NCBI GenBank assembly: GCA_002291495.1
Contig: DBAE01000152.1
Coordinates: 250 to 5,806, forward strand
Direction of reading: 5' to 3'
Length of the DNA: 5,557 nt
From: Bacteriovoracaceae bacterium UBA1018
GTDB lineage: Bacteria; Bdellovibrionota; UBA1018
Below the pieces are notes generated by a model that was given only the letters and a program-made list of their open reading frames with translations, ran no database searches and was not told the origin of the DNA. Below, in pieces: positions 1-5,226 of the stretch. Each line of letters starts with the position of its first letter. Within the stretch, counting starts at the first letter, position 1. A program made the translations under genes and the position numbers.

Positions 1-987
1 GACATTTTTTCCCGTCGTGTGCGCTTTGAGATTACTACGCAGTTCTCAAAAGACGTTTCGTTCGGAATGGATCTTCGTAACGATAATGCAAATAGAGCAG
101 ATTCGGGCGAACGAAACTTTAATGTGGGTGATGCACAGCTCATCGTAAAAAAATTGAATGGAACGTCGTTACTTAATCTTAAAGCATTTCGAGCTAAGGT
201 TGATGTATCGCGCTCCGAAACCGCTAAATCAAGTTGGCTCGTTTATTATGATCGCCCTACCATTGCAGATGAAGCCGCCCAATATGTAAACCACAATCGT
301 CGTGCCACCAATTTCCAACTATTTGGAAACTTGGAACATAAGATAGCTTATTCAGTTGCAGTAGGTGATGGAGTTCACAGCAGTACTTTTATCGATGCAA
401 GTGGCGACGCAGCAAACTCTGTGACCAGTCAAAACCCGATGTTTGGTGCTAAGCTAGTTCTTTCACCATTCCAAGGTTGGGAAGAAAATGAACGAACAGA
501 GACCTATTTTGGACAAGGACAACATTTCTCACTTGGACTAGGTGCGTTTCACACAGGAAATATTCGTTTTCGGCCGAGCGCAACTGCTGGACAAGCGAGT
601 ACTAACCGCACCTTGGTTAACGCTGAAGCCTCATTTCACTATAAAGGCTTTTTCGTACAGTCCGAATACTTCCATTTTGCCGGAGCGATCAAAGATTTTG
701 CGGCTGCAAATCTCGAGAGAGGCAGCTCGGATGGATGGTATGTGACAAGTGAATATGCCCTGCCTCAACTTGCTTTTATTGCACCTTTTGTTCGTTTTGA
801 GCGTTGGGACCGTTATGGAAACGACAAGGCCTTCTTATTTCTTAGTCGAGTCGCTGGGCTAAACTGGTATCTGCGCGGAAACACTGCTCGAGTAGGGCTT
901 GCAGCGCAGTCCGACACAGGAGGCTCTCAGTTAGGATCAAGCTCAAATCAAGTCATCTATAAGATCTTATCTCAGCTGCATTTTTAG
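1..987 (+). CDS. Phosphate-selective porin O/P-like outer-membrane porin, 5' partial
   Basis: The frame is open from base 1 (reading DIFSRR before a GTG at 19), so this is the C-terminal 328 residues of a longer protein; the GTG at 19 is unlikely to be the true start. What is seen: an RRVRFEITTQFSKDVSFGMDL opening typical of the early barrel strands of the porin O/P family, then alternating aromatic and polar strands such as KIAYSVAVGDG, FGAKLVLSPF, HFSLGLGAFH, FFVQSEYFHF, GWYVTSEYALP and FVRFERWD, and GLNWYLRGNTARVGLAAQ near the end. The protein ends in a C-terminal Phe (QLHF), the usual outer-membrane insertion signal. Members of this family form channels for anions or small solutes; substrate cannot be told here. 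The signal peptide and any N-terminal coiled coil lie outside the window. No U-tract terminator follows. Family assignment is from remembered pattern, not a search. Confidence 0.82.
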   Translation, partial: DIFSRRVRFEITTQFSKDVSFGMDLRNDNANRADSGERNFNVGDAQLIVKKLNGTSLLNLKAFRAKVDVSRSETAKSSWLVYYDRPTIADEAAQYVNHNRRATNFQLFGNLEHKIAYSVAVGDGVHSSTFIDASGDAANSVTSQNPMFGAKLVLSPFQGWEENERTETYFGQGQHFSLGLGAFHTGNIRFRPSATAGQASTNRTLVNAEASFHYKGFFVQSEYFHFAGAIKDFAAANLERGSSDGWYVTSEYALPQLAFIAPFVRFERWDRYGNDKAFLFLSRVAGLNWYLRGNTARVGLAAQSDTGGSQLGSSSNQVIYKILSQLHF

Positions 988-992
988 CCATA

Positions 993-1019
993 ATTCTGTG
1001 TCAGAATCAGCCAGATTCT
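993..1019 (+). repeat. Two overlapping, mutually exclusive short inverted repeats
   Basis: ATTCTG (993-998) can pair with CAGAAT (1002-1007) across a 3-nt loop, while AGAATC (1003-1008), which overlaps that second arm, can pair with GATTCT (1014-1019) across a 5-nt loop. Only one can form at a time. Each stem is only 6 bp, so this could be chance in an AT-rich spacer. It lies just after the porin stop codon and before the larger hairpin at 1030-1060. Confidence 0.25.
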
Positions 1020-1029
1020 TGCTATAGAA

Positions 1030-1060
1030 CCTTTACGCTCCCAGCAGTCGAGCGTAAAGG
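1030..1060 (+). promoter_or_regulatory. Perfect 11-bp hairpin occluding the reductase RBS
   Basis: CCTTTACGCTC (1030-1040) and GAGCGTAAAGG (1050-1060) are perfect inverted repeats separated by a 9-nt loop. The right arm ends in AAAGG (1056-1060), the only plausible Shine-Dalgarno sequence for the ATG at 1067 (spacing 6 nt), so the RNA hairpin would hide the ribosome binding site. There is no T-run after the stem, so it is not a standard intrinsic terminator. Alternatives are a DNA operator or a 3'-end processing/stabilising hairpin for the porin message. The repeat is directly visible; its role is inferred. Confidence 0.55.
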
Positions 1061-1066
1061 CATTAC

Positions 1067-2077
1067 ATGAATAAAGTACTCGTCAATGGAATCACCGGAC
1101 ATCTTGGATACGCGATAGCAAAGGAACTCAAGGATCGCGGCTATCACGTGCGCGGGGCTATGCGTAATAAGTCGAGACTTGATCAATATCCATTATTAAA
1201 AACGCTTAACCTCGAAATTGTCGAAGCCGATGTACTCGACGAGTTATCCATGGTCCAGGCTCTCAGTGATCAAGACGGTTTTTTTCAAGTTGCAGCAGTA
1301 TTTTCTCTCACGAGCAAGGACCCACAAAAAACTGTGATTGAACCCAATGTCCGAGGTACAGAAACTGTGCTTCGAGCTGCTGCAAAAGCAAAAGTGGCGA
1401 AAATTATTTATACGTCGAGCATCGCTGCAGTAGGCTTTTCAAAGATCGGAGAGCCGCATCGGGATGAAAATCATTGGAACCTTGAGGCAACTGATCCCTA
1501 CACCCGCTCAAAAGCCCTATCTGAAAAACGAGCTTGGGAGTTAGCCAAAGATTTAGGCCTTAAGATGGTCAGCGTACTTCCCGGCATGATGTTAGGCCCG
1601 GGAAATAAAGCTCCCACTGCGACCGTTAAGTTTTTGATCGATGTCCTCAAAGGAAAGATCCCCGGAGCTCTCCCGACATCTTTAAGTTATGTAGATGTGA
1701 GGGATGTCGCAAAGGCTCACGTCGATTTATATGAAAATTCAAATGCCTCGGGTCGCTATATTGCGACACATGAAACTTTGAGTATGTCTCAGTTTATAGG
1801 CGAAATCATCGCACATAGACCTCATGCTCGAGCTTCAAGCCGCACCATTCCTCCAGTGATTACTCGAATTTTTCCTTACCTAGATGCTTTGAAACATATG
1901 GTGACAGGATCACCACGAACTTTGACTCGAGCCCTCGTTCAGGATCTTATTTGTAGAGAACAACGTTATAATTCGACTAGACTCTCACGTGAAATTGGCT
2001 GGACCCCGCGTCCCGTCAAAGAGAGCATTCGAGAGACGATAGCTTGGATTGAGCAGCAAAGCGGGCTAAGAATTTAA
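1067..2077 (+). CDS. Dihydroflavonol-4-reductase-like extended SDR oxidoreductase
   Basis: The 336-residue protein is a full-length extended short-chain dehydrogenase/reductase (NAD-dependent epimerase/dehydratase fold), close in pattern to dihydroflavonol 4-reductases and related ketone/aldehyde reductases. The Rossmann dinucleotide motif is GITGHLG (residues 8-14); GYHVRGAMR (25-33) with its arginines suggests NADP preference; D55 follows the third strand. The catalytic set is S117/S118 in IIYTSSIAAVG and Y145-K149 in DPYTRSK. LPGMMLGPG (171-179) and YVDVRDVAKAHV (208-219) are family hallmarks, and GWTPRPVKESI (311-321) is the usual C-terminal element. The substrate is unknown; sterol, sugar or small carbonyl compounds are all possible. 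The start is the ATG with AAAGG six bases upstream, inside a hairpin. It ends in tandem stops (TAA TGA, 2075-2080) and converges with the gene at 2095-3003 across 17 bp, with no visible terminator. Confidence 0.9.
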   Translation: MNKVLVNGITGHLGYAIAKELKDRGYHVRGAMRNKSRLDQYPLLKTLNLEIVEADVLDELSMVQALSDQDGFFQVAAVFSLTSKDPQKTVIEPNVRGTETVLRAAAKAKVAKIIYTSSIAAVGFSKIGEPHRDENHWNLEATDPYTRSKALSEKRAWELAKDLGLKMVSVLPGMMLGPGNKAPTATVKFLIDVLKGKIPGALPTSLSYVDVRDVAKAHVDLYENSNASGRYIATHETLSMSQFIGEIIAHRPHARASSRTIPPVITRIFPYLDALKHMVTGSPRTLTRALVQDLICREQRYNSTRLSREIGWTPRPVKESIRETIAWIEQQSGLRI

Positions 2078-2094
2078 TGACTCAAATTAGCTTT

Positions 2095-3003
2095 CTACGG
2101 ATTTTTGCCAATATTTCCGCCAATCATGCGTCCGTTTTTTTTCACGTAAACGCCGTCGAGTTGCACGCCTGTATCAGGCTGGAGGATCTTTGATTTTTCT
2201 CCATCATAGATTGCACTGAGCCCCAATGTCAGTGAATCATTGTCTTTACCCATCTGCTCCCACTCCTGAACAAATGTATCGATACGTTGCTTGAAACGAT
2301 GTGAGTATTGTTTTGTTTTTTCACAAAAAAGCAGTGGCTTACGTAATGCCAAATTAACAAGTGTCATCCGATCTTTGAGATACTCGACGTATTCAGGTTG
2401 TGCAGTAACGGTGAAAAGTTCATCCACGATAAAAAACCCTGCAAAGATCAAAGCAGCTCCTACCAGTGCAGCTCGGCCCCCAGATATAACGACTAATCGA
2501 CTCGCGTTTTGCGCACTTTTTACCCCTGTGATGGCTTCAACTTCTGCCAAAGCTCTTGCTTCGGCTAGGGCTCGAGCCTCAATCGAAACCGTACTACTGT
2601 TTACTGAAGGGGCTTTAGCTCCTTGAATTGCACTTTGGCGCAAACTAGCGAGTTCTTCTTCACGAAAGATCTGCATATAGTCCGAAAACTCTTTCGCACT
2701 GATGTAGCCTTGCTTTAAACCAGTATACATTTTTGCCAGGCCGGCCGTTGCCTGGTGTGTACCGACAGCAACAGCAGTGGCAGAAGCTAGAGATGAGATT
2801 GCTGAATTGTCATTGATGCTTTCATTGATCTTTTTATCAATAATGAATCTATTTTTTAGGTATTTTTCGAAATACTTTAAATATGCCCCAACGAGTCTAT
2901 CCGCTTCAGGGCAAGTGTCACCCGCAAATGATTGATTAGTCGATGATAACAAAATCATACAGTGGACTACTAAAAGACATCCAAATCTATTCGATAACCT
3001 CAT
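2095..3003 (-). CDS. Secreted/membrane-associated hypothetical protein, paralog A (302 aa)
   Basis: I do not recognise this family. The protein starts with a Sec signal peptide (residues 1-27, hydrophobic GCLLVVHCMILL, likely cut SFA|GD). The mature part has an Ala/Gly-rich stretch (about 70-99), a likely helical region holding two ARALAE units (143-154), a short hydrophobic glycine-rich segment (about 178-193), then GFFIVDELFTVTAQP (189-203) and a charged C-terminal helix. The only cysteines of the mature protein are C31 and C227; both align with the two cysteines of the mature form of the neighbouring 353-residue protein. From A167 to C227 the two align without gaps with about 25 of 61 identities by hand. 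An in-frame TGA lies two codons before the ATG, fixing the start. It lies 63 bp downstream of its paralog on the same strand and is probably co-transcribed. Function unknown. Confidence 0.8.
   Translation of the reverse strand: MRLSNRFGCLLVVHCMILLSSTNQSFAGDTCPEADRLVGAYLKYFEKYLKNRFIIDKKINESINDNSAISSLASATAVAVGTHQATAGLAKMYTGLKQGYISAKEFSDYMQIFREEELASLRQSAIQGAKAPSVNSSTVSIEARALAEARALAEVEAITGVKSAQNASRLVVISGGRAALVGAALIFAGFFIVDELFTVTAQPEYVEYLKDRMTLVNLALRKPLLFCEKTKQYSHRFKQRIDTFVQEWEQMGKDNDSLTLGLSAIYDGEKSKILQPDTGVQLDGVYVKKNGRMIGGNIGKNP
2542..2577 (-). repeat. Tandem ARALAE hexapeptide repeat inside paralog A
   Basis: Residues 143-154 of the 302-residue protein read ARALAE twice in a row. The two 18-nt copies differ at six positions, and all six changes are synonymous, so the peptide repeat is either old or held by selection on an Ala-rich helix. 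The paralog has no such repeat. Confidence 0.7.
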
Positions 3004-3026
3004 GCCTCAATATCCCCCGATAGGCA
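3003..3026 (-). promoter_or_regulatory. RBS of paralog A inside a small potential hairpin
   Basis: On the minus strand the best Shine-Dalgarno candidate is GGGGG (3014-3018), 10 nt from the ATG. Around it TATC (3011-3014) and GATA (3019-3022), and outside them TGCC (3003-3006) and GGCA (3023-3026), are complementary, with a 4-nt bulge on one side. The structure would present the G-run in the loop and pair the first base of the start codon. The stems are short, so a real role is uncertain. Confidence 0.35.
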
Positions 3027-3066
3027 CTGCCGTTAATCTAAGATGCTTAACATGTTGGAAATGATC

Positions 3067-4128
3067 CTACTTCGATTCAGCCTGGCGTGCTGTGGGAGTC
3101 ACTTTTGATATTCCCACGCTCTCAGATGCTTGATGTTCTGGTTCGATGAAATGTTTAATACCAGGTCCTTGGTAAACAGTGCTCAACTCAGCAACCATTT
3201 GAGTCATATCGAGTTCCTTTTGATCTAATTCCTTAATCAGGAAGTCTACACGATCTTTGTATGGATTGCGGGTATTTGAAGCATAACGTTTTTCATAGGT
3301 GCAGAACTTTTGAGGATTAAATAGAGCATCAGCTATTACTTTTTTTGAATCAGACAACTCTTCCGTAGTTACGGGTTGAGCGGTCACAGAGAATGTCTCC
3401 TCGATCAAAAAGAACCCTAAGCCAAATAAACTAAGTCCACTCATGAGTCTTCCTGTACCATTGAGTTTTAGGAGTCTGCTCGCCTTACGAGCTTTACGCA
3501 TTTGAGTATCGGCCATTTTTGCAGCGTTCGTGTCGATTTTGCCACCGATTTCTTCACCTGCTTCGGCAGCAAGGCGTCGTTGTTTTGCACTCACCACTGA
3601 GATTTCGTCAGGCATTGATGTCGCAAGATCTTCTACGAACTCTTTGGCGAGTTTATCGTACTTCAAATTGGTGACACTTGATCGATGATAGACTCTTGAG
3701 CTTGACGAAAAGATTTCTTCTTCGAGCTCCATTAATTGATTCACTCTCATTTGATCAAATATTTCTTTGTATTTTTTGGCATTTGCTTGGGCCATCTGAA
3801 ATCCTGCAGACAATTCTGCTGTGCCCTGAGCCATGAGTTTTGCACCTTTATATGCACCTGCTAGTCCAAGGGGATAGCCAGCAGCACTGATCATTACGTC
3901 TTTTAGGCTCTTTTTCTTTTCCTGAACTTTTAGATAGTACCGAATATATCTCGCGGCTAATCGATCAGCACTTTCACATTGTGCCACCTTATCTAAAGCA
4001 GGTTCAGGGACACCCTTAAAAACAGTTTGTGCATAACCGAGGTTAGATCCGGCAGAAAGTTGTGCGGCAATCATCATTGATAAGCTTGTTTTAGATATTA
4101 ACGACGAAAAAACGAATAACTTTTTCAT
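3067..4128 (-). CDS. Secreted/membrane-associated hypothetical protein, paralog B (353 aa)
   Basis: This unrecognised protein is a paralog of the 302-residue product downstream. A Sec signal peptide is visible (residues 1-33, MKK start, hydrophobic SLSMMIAAQLSAG, likely cut GYA|QT). C51 begins CESADRLAARYIRYY, matching CPEADRLVGAYLKYF of paralog A. A Gly/Ala-rich segment (80-102), long charged helical stretches (about 115-215), a short glycine-rich hydrophobic segment (about 228-242) and GFFLIEETFSVTAQP (238-252) follow. C276 lies 24 residues after the motif's last Pro, the same distance as in paralog A; after it there is a four-residue insertion relative to A, then RVDFLIKE and a conserved AELSTVYQG-like element. 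The tail (330-353) is unrelated to that of A. The start is set by GAGGGG nine bases upstream. It is probably the first gene of a two-gene operon. Function unknown; an envelope location is inferred. Confidence 0.82.
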   Translation of the reverse strand: MKKLFVFSSLISKTSLSMMIAAQLSAGSNLGYAQTVFKGVPEPALDKVAQCESADRLAARYIRYYLKVQEKKKSLKDVMISAAGYPLGLAGAYKGAKLMAQGTAELSAGFQMAQANAKKYKEIFDQMRVNQLMELEEEIFSSSSRVYHRSSVTNLKYDKLAKEFVEDLATSMPDEISVVSAKQRRLAAEAGEEIGGKIDTNAAKMADTQMRKARKASRLLKLNGTGRLMSGLSLFGLGFFLIEETFSVTAQPVTTEELSDSKKVIADALFNPQKFCTYEKRYASNTRNPYKDRVDFLIKELDQKELDMTQMVAELSTVYQGPGIKHFIEPEHQASESVGISKVTPTARQAESK

Positions 4129-4137
4129 TAGATCTAA

Positions 4138-4143
4138 CCCCTC
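4138..4143 (-). promoter_or_regulatory. Ribosome binding site of paralog B
   Basis: GAGGGG on the minus strand lies 9 nt upstream of the ATG at 4126-4128 and decides that start. The bases between it and the start form a 10-bp palindrome (TTAGATCTAA, 4128-4137). Confidence 0.65.
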
Positions 4144-4167
4144 TAAATAGTAATTATGTACTAATAG

Positions 4168-4183
4168 AGCAAAGAATAAGCCA
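4168..4183 (-). promoter_or_regulatory. Candidate sigma-54 (-24/-12) promoter for the paralog pair
   Basis: On the minus strand the sequence reads TGGCTTATTCTTTGCT. Against the known sigma-54 consensus TGGCACG-N4-TTGCW it keeps the essential GG and GC with exact spacing and matches 9 of 12 fixed positions, missing ACG of the -24 element. The predicted start of transcription is near 4157, giving a leader of about 29 nt that includes the GAGGGG RBS. A CATAAT sequence (4153-4158, minus strand) lacks a matching -35, which makes a sigma-70 reading weaker. Confidence 0.45.
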
Positions 4184-4265
4184 CTGCGTTAATGCCCCAA
4201 ATGCGCTACGATCTTTCCCGGCCGAATCTCTCGACCACCACTTAGACAGCTGTAACTTACCGAAA

Positions 4266-4285
4266 CTGTGTCGGTAGTGACACAG
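4266..4285. promoter_or_regulatory. 20-bp perfect palindrome, candidate operator or enhancer site
   Basis: CTGTGTC (4266-4272) and GACACAG (4279-4285) are perfect 7-bp inverted repeats with a 6-bp centre. The site lies in the divergent spacer, about 58 bp before the ATG at 4344 and about 110-130 bp upstream of the predicted sigma-54 start near 4157, the usual distance for a bacterial enhancer-binding protein. No T-run follows, so it is not a terminator. The binding protein is unknown. Confidence 0.45.
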
Positions 4286-4343
4286 ATGCCAGCGTCATTT
4301 CTTTGACCTCATGAATTGTTCGTAAAATCCGAATCTATATAAG

Positions 4344-4964
4344 ATGACCTGGAAGTTTCTCTGCCTACTTCGCCCTTACAAAGTGATCACGCAAATACTG
4401 TTTTGCGGATGGATGAGTGCTGGTTTGCTCGTTTCAAATAATGGCAGCGCAGCTGATTACATCCCCATCGTCATGGGTGGGATAGATTTTTACACGGGAA
4501 AGGCTAGTAAAAGTTTGGGGGGCTCCAAGGGATATTTTTTGAGTCTTCGAGATGAAAAGAAGAAAGGCTTTTTTCGTCCTAAATCTGCTGCAGAACTCCA
4601 CTTTGCGTCAGGCGATTTAACATTAAGCTCAACCAAGTATCCGTTCAGTATGTATGCAGCGGCATTTCAATACGGGGCTAATATTTTTGTTTTTAAAGAA
4701 GGGCAGATCCAACCTTACTTTGGACTGCACGGTCATCTAGGCGCCAACTATATGCAACTCACCACAACTTCTACCACGGTCGAAGCAAACTCACTCGGAC
4801 TAGGCTTTGGATATGAACTCAACGCGGGATGCGACATCCGATTTGGTTCTTCTGATGGTGCAGCACTCCGTGTGGAAGGTGCCTACTCTTCGGTGGGCAG
4901 TAGTCTCGCAGGACAGTCACTTCGTCTCGACGGTTTTAAATTAAGCATCGGCAAGACTTGGTAG
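4344..4964 (+). CDS. Small outer-membrane beta-barrel protein (OmpA/OmpW-like size)
   Basis: The 206-residue product has a signal peptide: charged start MTWKFLCLLRPYK, hydrophobic core VITQILFCGWMSAGLLV (14-30), likely cut after A36 or A37 (NGSAA|DY). The mature 170 or so residues show alternating-residue strands ending in small and aromatic residues, for example AELHFASGDLTL, MYAAAFQYGANIFVF, QPYFGLHGHLGANYMQL, SLGLGFGYELNAGCDIRF and AALRVEGAYSSVG, and close with C-terminal Trp (LSIGKTW). This is the pattern of an eight-stranded outer-membrane barrel; the precise family and role are unknown. The ATG lacks any Shine-Dalgarno sequence: TATATAAG abuts it. An in-frame TAA at 4323 rules out a longer form. 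Translation may be leaderless, or begin at GTG 4383 or ATG 4413, but only the 4344 start gives a well charged signal-peptide N-terminus. It is divergent from the paralog pair. Confidence 0.78.
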   Translation: MTWKFLCLLRPYKVITQILFCGWMSAGLLVSNNGSAADYIPIVMGGIDFYTGKASKSLGGSKGYFLSLRDEKKKGFFRPKSAAELHFASGDLTLSSTKYPFSMYAAAFQYGANIFVFKEGQIQPYFGLHGHLGANYMQLTTTSTTVEANSLGLGFGYELNAGCDIRFGSSDGAALRVEGAYSSVGSSLAGQSLRLDGFKLSIGKTW

Positions 4965-5004
4965 TAGGCATGATGCAAGATGGACGATCCGACGGGGTAT
5001 TTTG

Positions 5005-5023
5005 AAATGCGTGGGGCATTTTT
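5005..5023 (+). terminator. Weak terminator-like hairpin after the barrel gene
   Basis: AAATGC (5005-5010) and GCATTT (5016-5021) pair around a GTGGG loop, followed by only two more T residues. The stem is short and AT-rich, 41 bp past the barrel gene's stop. It could equally be a protein-binding palindrome about 155-170 bp upstream of the predicted sigma-54 start at 5177. Confidence 0.3.
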
Positions 5024-5150
5024 GAACGACGCATAGCTGCACGAGAAAAATTCATAAAATTAGATGTTTTACTTCCGAGCGGCTATTCCAGTTCGATCTT
5101 CGTAACTTAACGCAATCGCACAGTATTTTACTCAATGCAACATAGCCGGC

Positions 5151-5166
5151 TGGCACACTGGATGCA
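5151..5166 (+). promoter_or_regulatory. Sigma-54 (-24/-12) promoter of the lipoprotein gene
   Basis: TGGCACACTGGATGCA matches the sigma-54 consensus TGGCACG-N4-TTGCW at 10 of 12 fixed positions, with the full TGGCAC -24 element, preceded by C, and TGC-A at -12 in exact spacing. It predicts a transcription start near 5177 and a 50-nt leader before the ATG at 5227. An 8-bp palindrome, AGCCGGCT (5144-5151), abuts the -24 element. Use of this promoter would need RpoN and an enhancer-binding activator, neither of which is in the window. Confidence 0.65.
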
Positions 5167-5176
5167 CAGTGGCTCG

Positions 5177-5198
5177 CGCTTCGTCATTTATGACAGCG
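5177..5198 (+). promoter_or_regulatory. Stem-loop at the predicted 5' end of the lipoprotein mRNA
   Basis: CGCT (5177-5180) pairs with AGCG (5195-5198), and GTCAT (5183-5187) pairs with ATGAC (5190-5194), with a 2-nt bulge on the left side and a tight loop that would open to TTTA. The structure starts at the base predicted as +1 from the sigma-54 promoter and ends 14 nt before the RBS. A 5'-terminal hairpin of this kind can protect mRNA from decay; that role is inferred. Confidence 0.4.
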
Positions 5199-5212
5199 TC
5201 AAACATTTTCAA

Positions 5213-5218
5213 AAGGAG
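5213..5218 (+). promoter_or_regulatory. Strong ribosome binding site of the lipoprotein gene
   Basis: AAGGAG lies 8 nt upstream of ATG 5227, the best Shine-Dalgarno match in the window. It supports this start although the gene runs off the window end. Confidence 0.85.
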
Positions 5219-5226
5219 AGATCAGT

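Noticed and set aside
542..745. 67-codon open frame on the + strand inside the porin gene
   Set aside because: It lies wholly within the well supported porin frame, has no plausible RBS and no recognisable protein features.
1020..1028. Extended -10-like TGCTATAGA before the reductase gene
   Set aside because: It lacks the final T of a -10 hexamer and has no -35 at 16-18 bp; too weak to call a promoter.
2078..2094. Bidirectional terminator between the convergent reductase and paralog A genes
   Set aside because: The 17-bp gap contains no inverted repeat or T-run; the transcripts probably overlap.
2291..2626. 111-codon open frame on the + strand opposite paralog A
   Set aside because: It is antisense to a gene confirmed by homology with its neighbour; the Ala/Ser-rich translation mirrors the Ala-rich coding strand.
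4303..4328. TTGACC and TAAAAT as a sigma-70 promoter for the barrel gene
   Set aside because: Each hexamer is good but the spacer is only 14 bp, outside the usual 16-18 bp.
4191..5020. AATGCCCCA at 4191-4199 and its complement at 5012-5020 as a long-range inverted repeat flanking the barrel gene
   Set aside because: A 9-bp match is expected many times by chance in a window this size, and it does not extend.
4935..5055. 39-codon open frame on the minus strand starting at 5055 and ending inside the barrel gene
   Set aside because: No Shine-Dalgarno sequence, low-complexity basic product, overlap with a supported gene.
69..5096. GATCTTCGTAAC shared between the porin gene start and the spacer near 5085
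   Set aside because: A single 12-mer match is expected about once or twice by chance here, and the flanks do not match.
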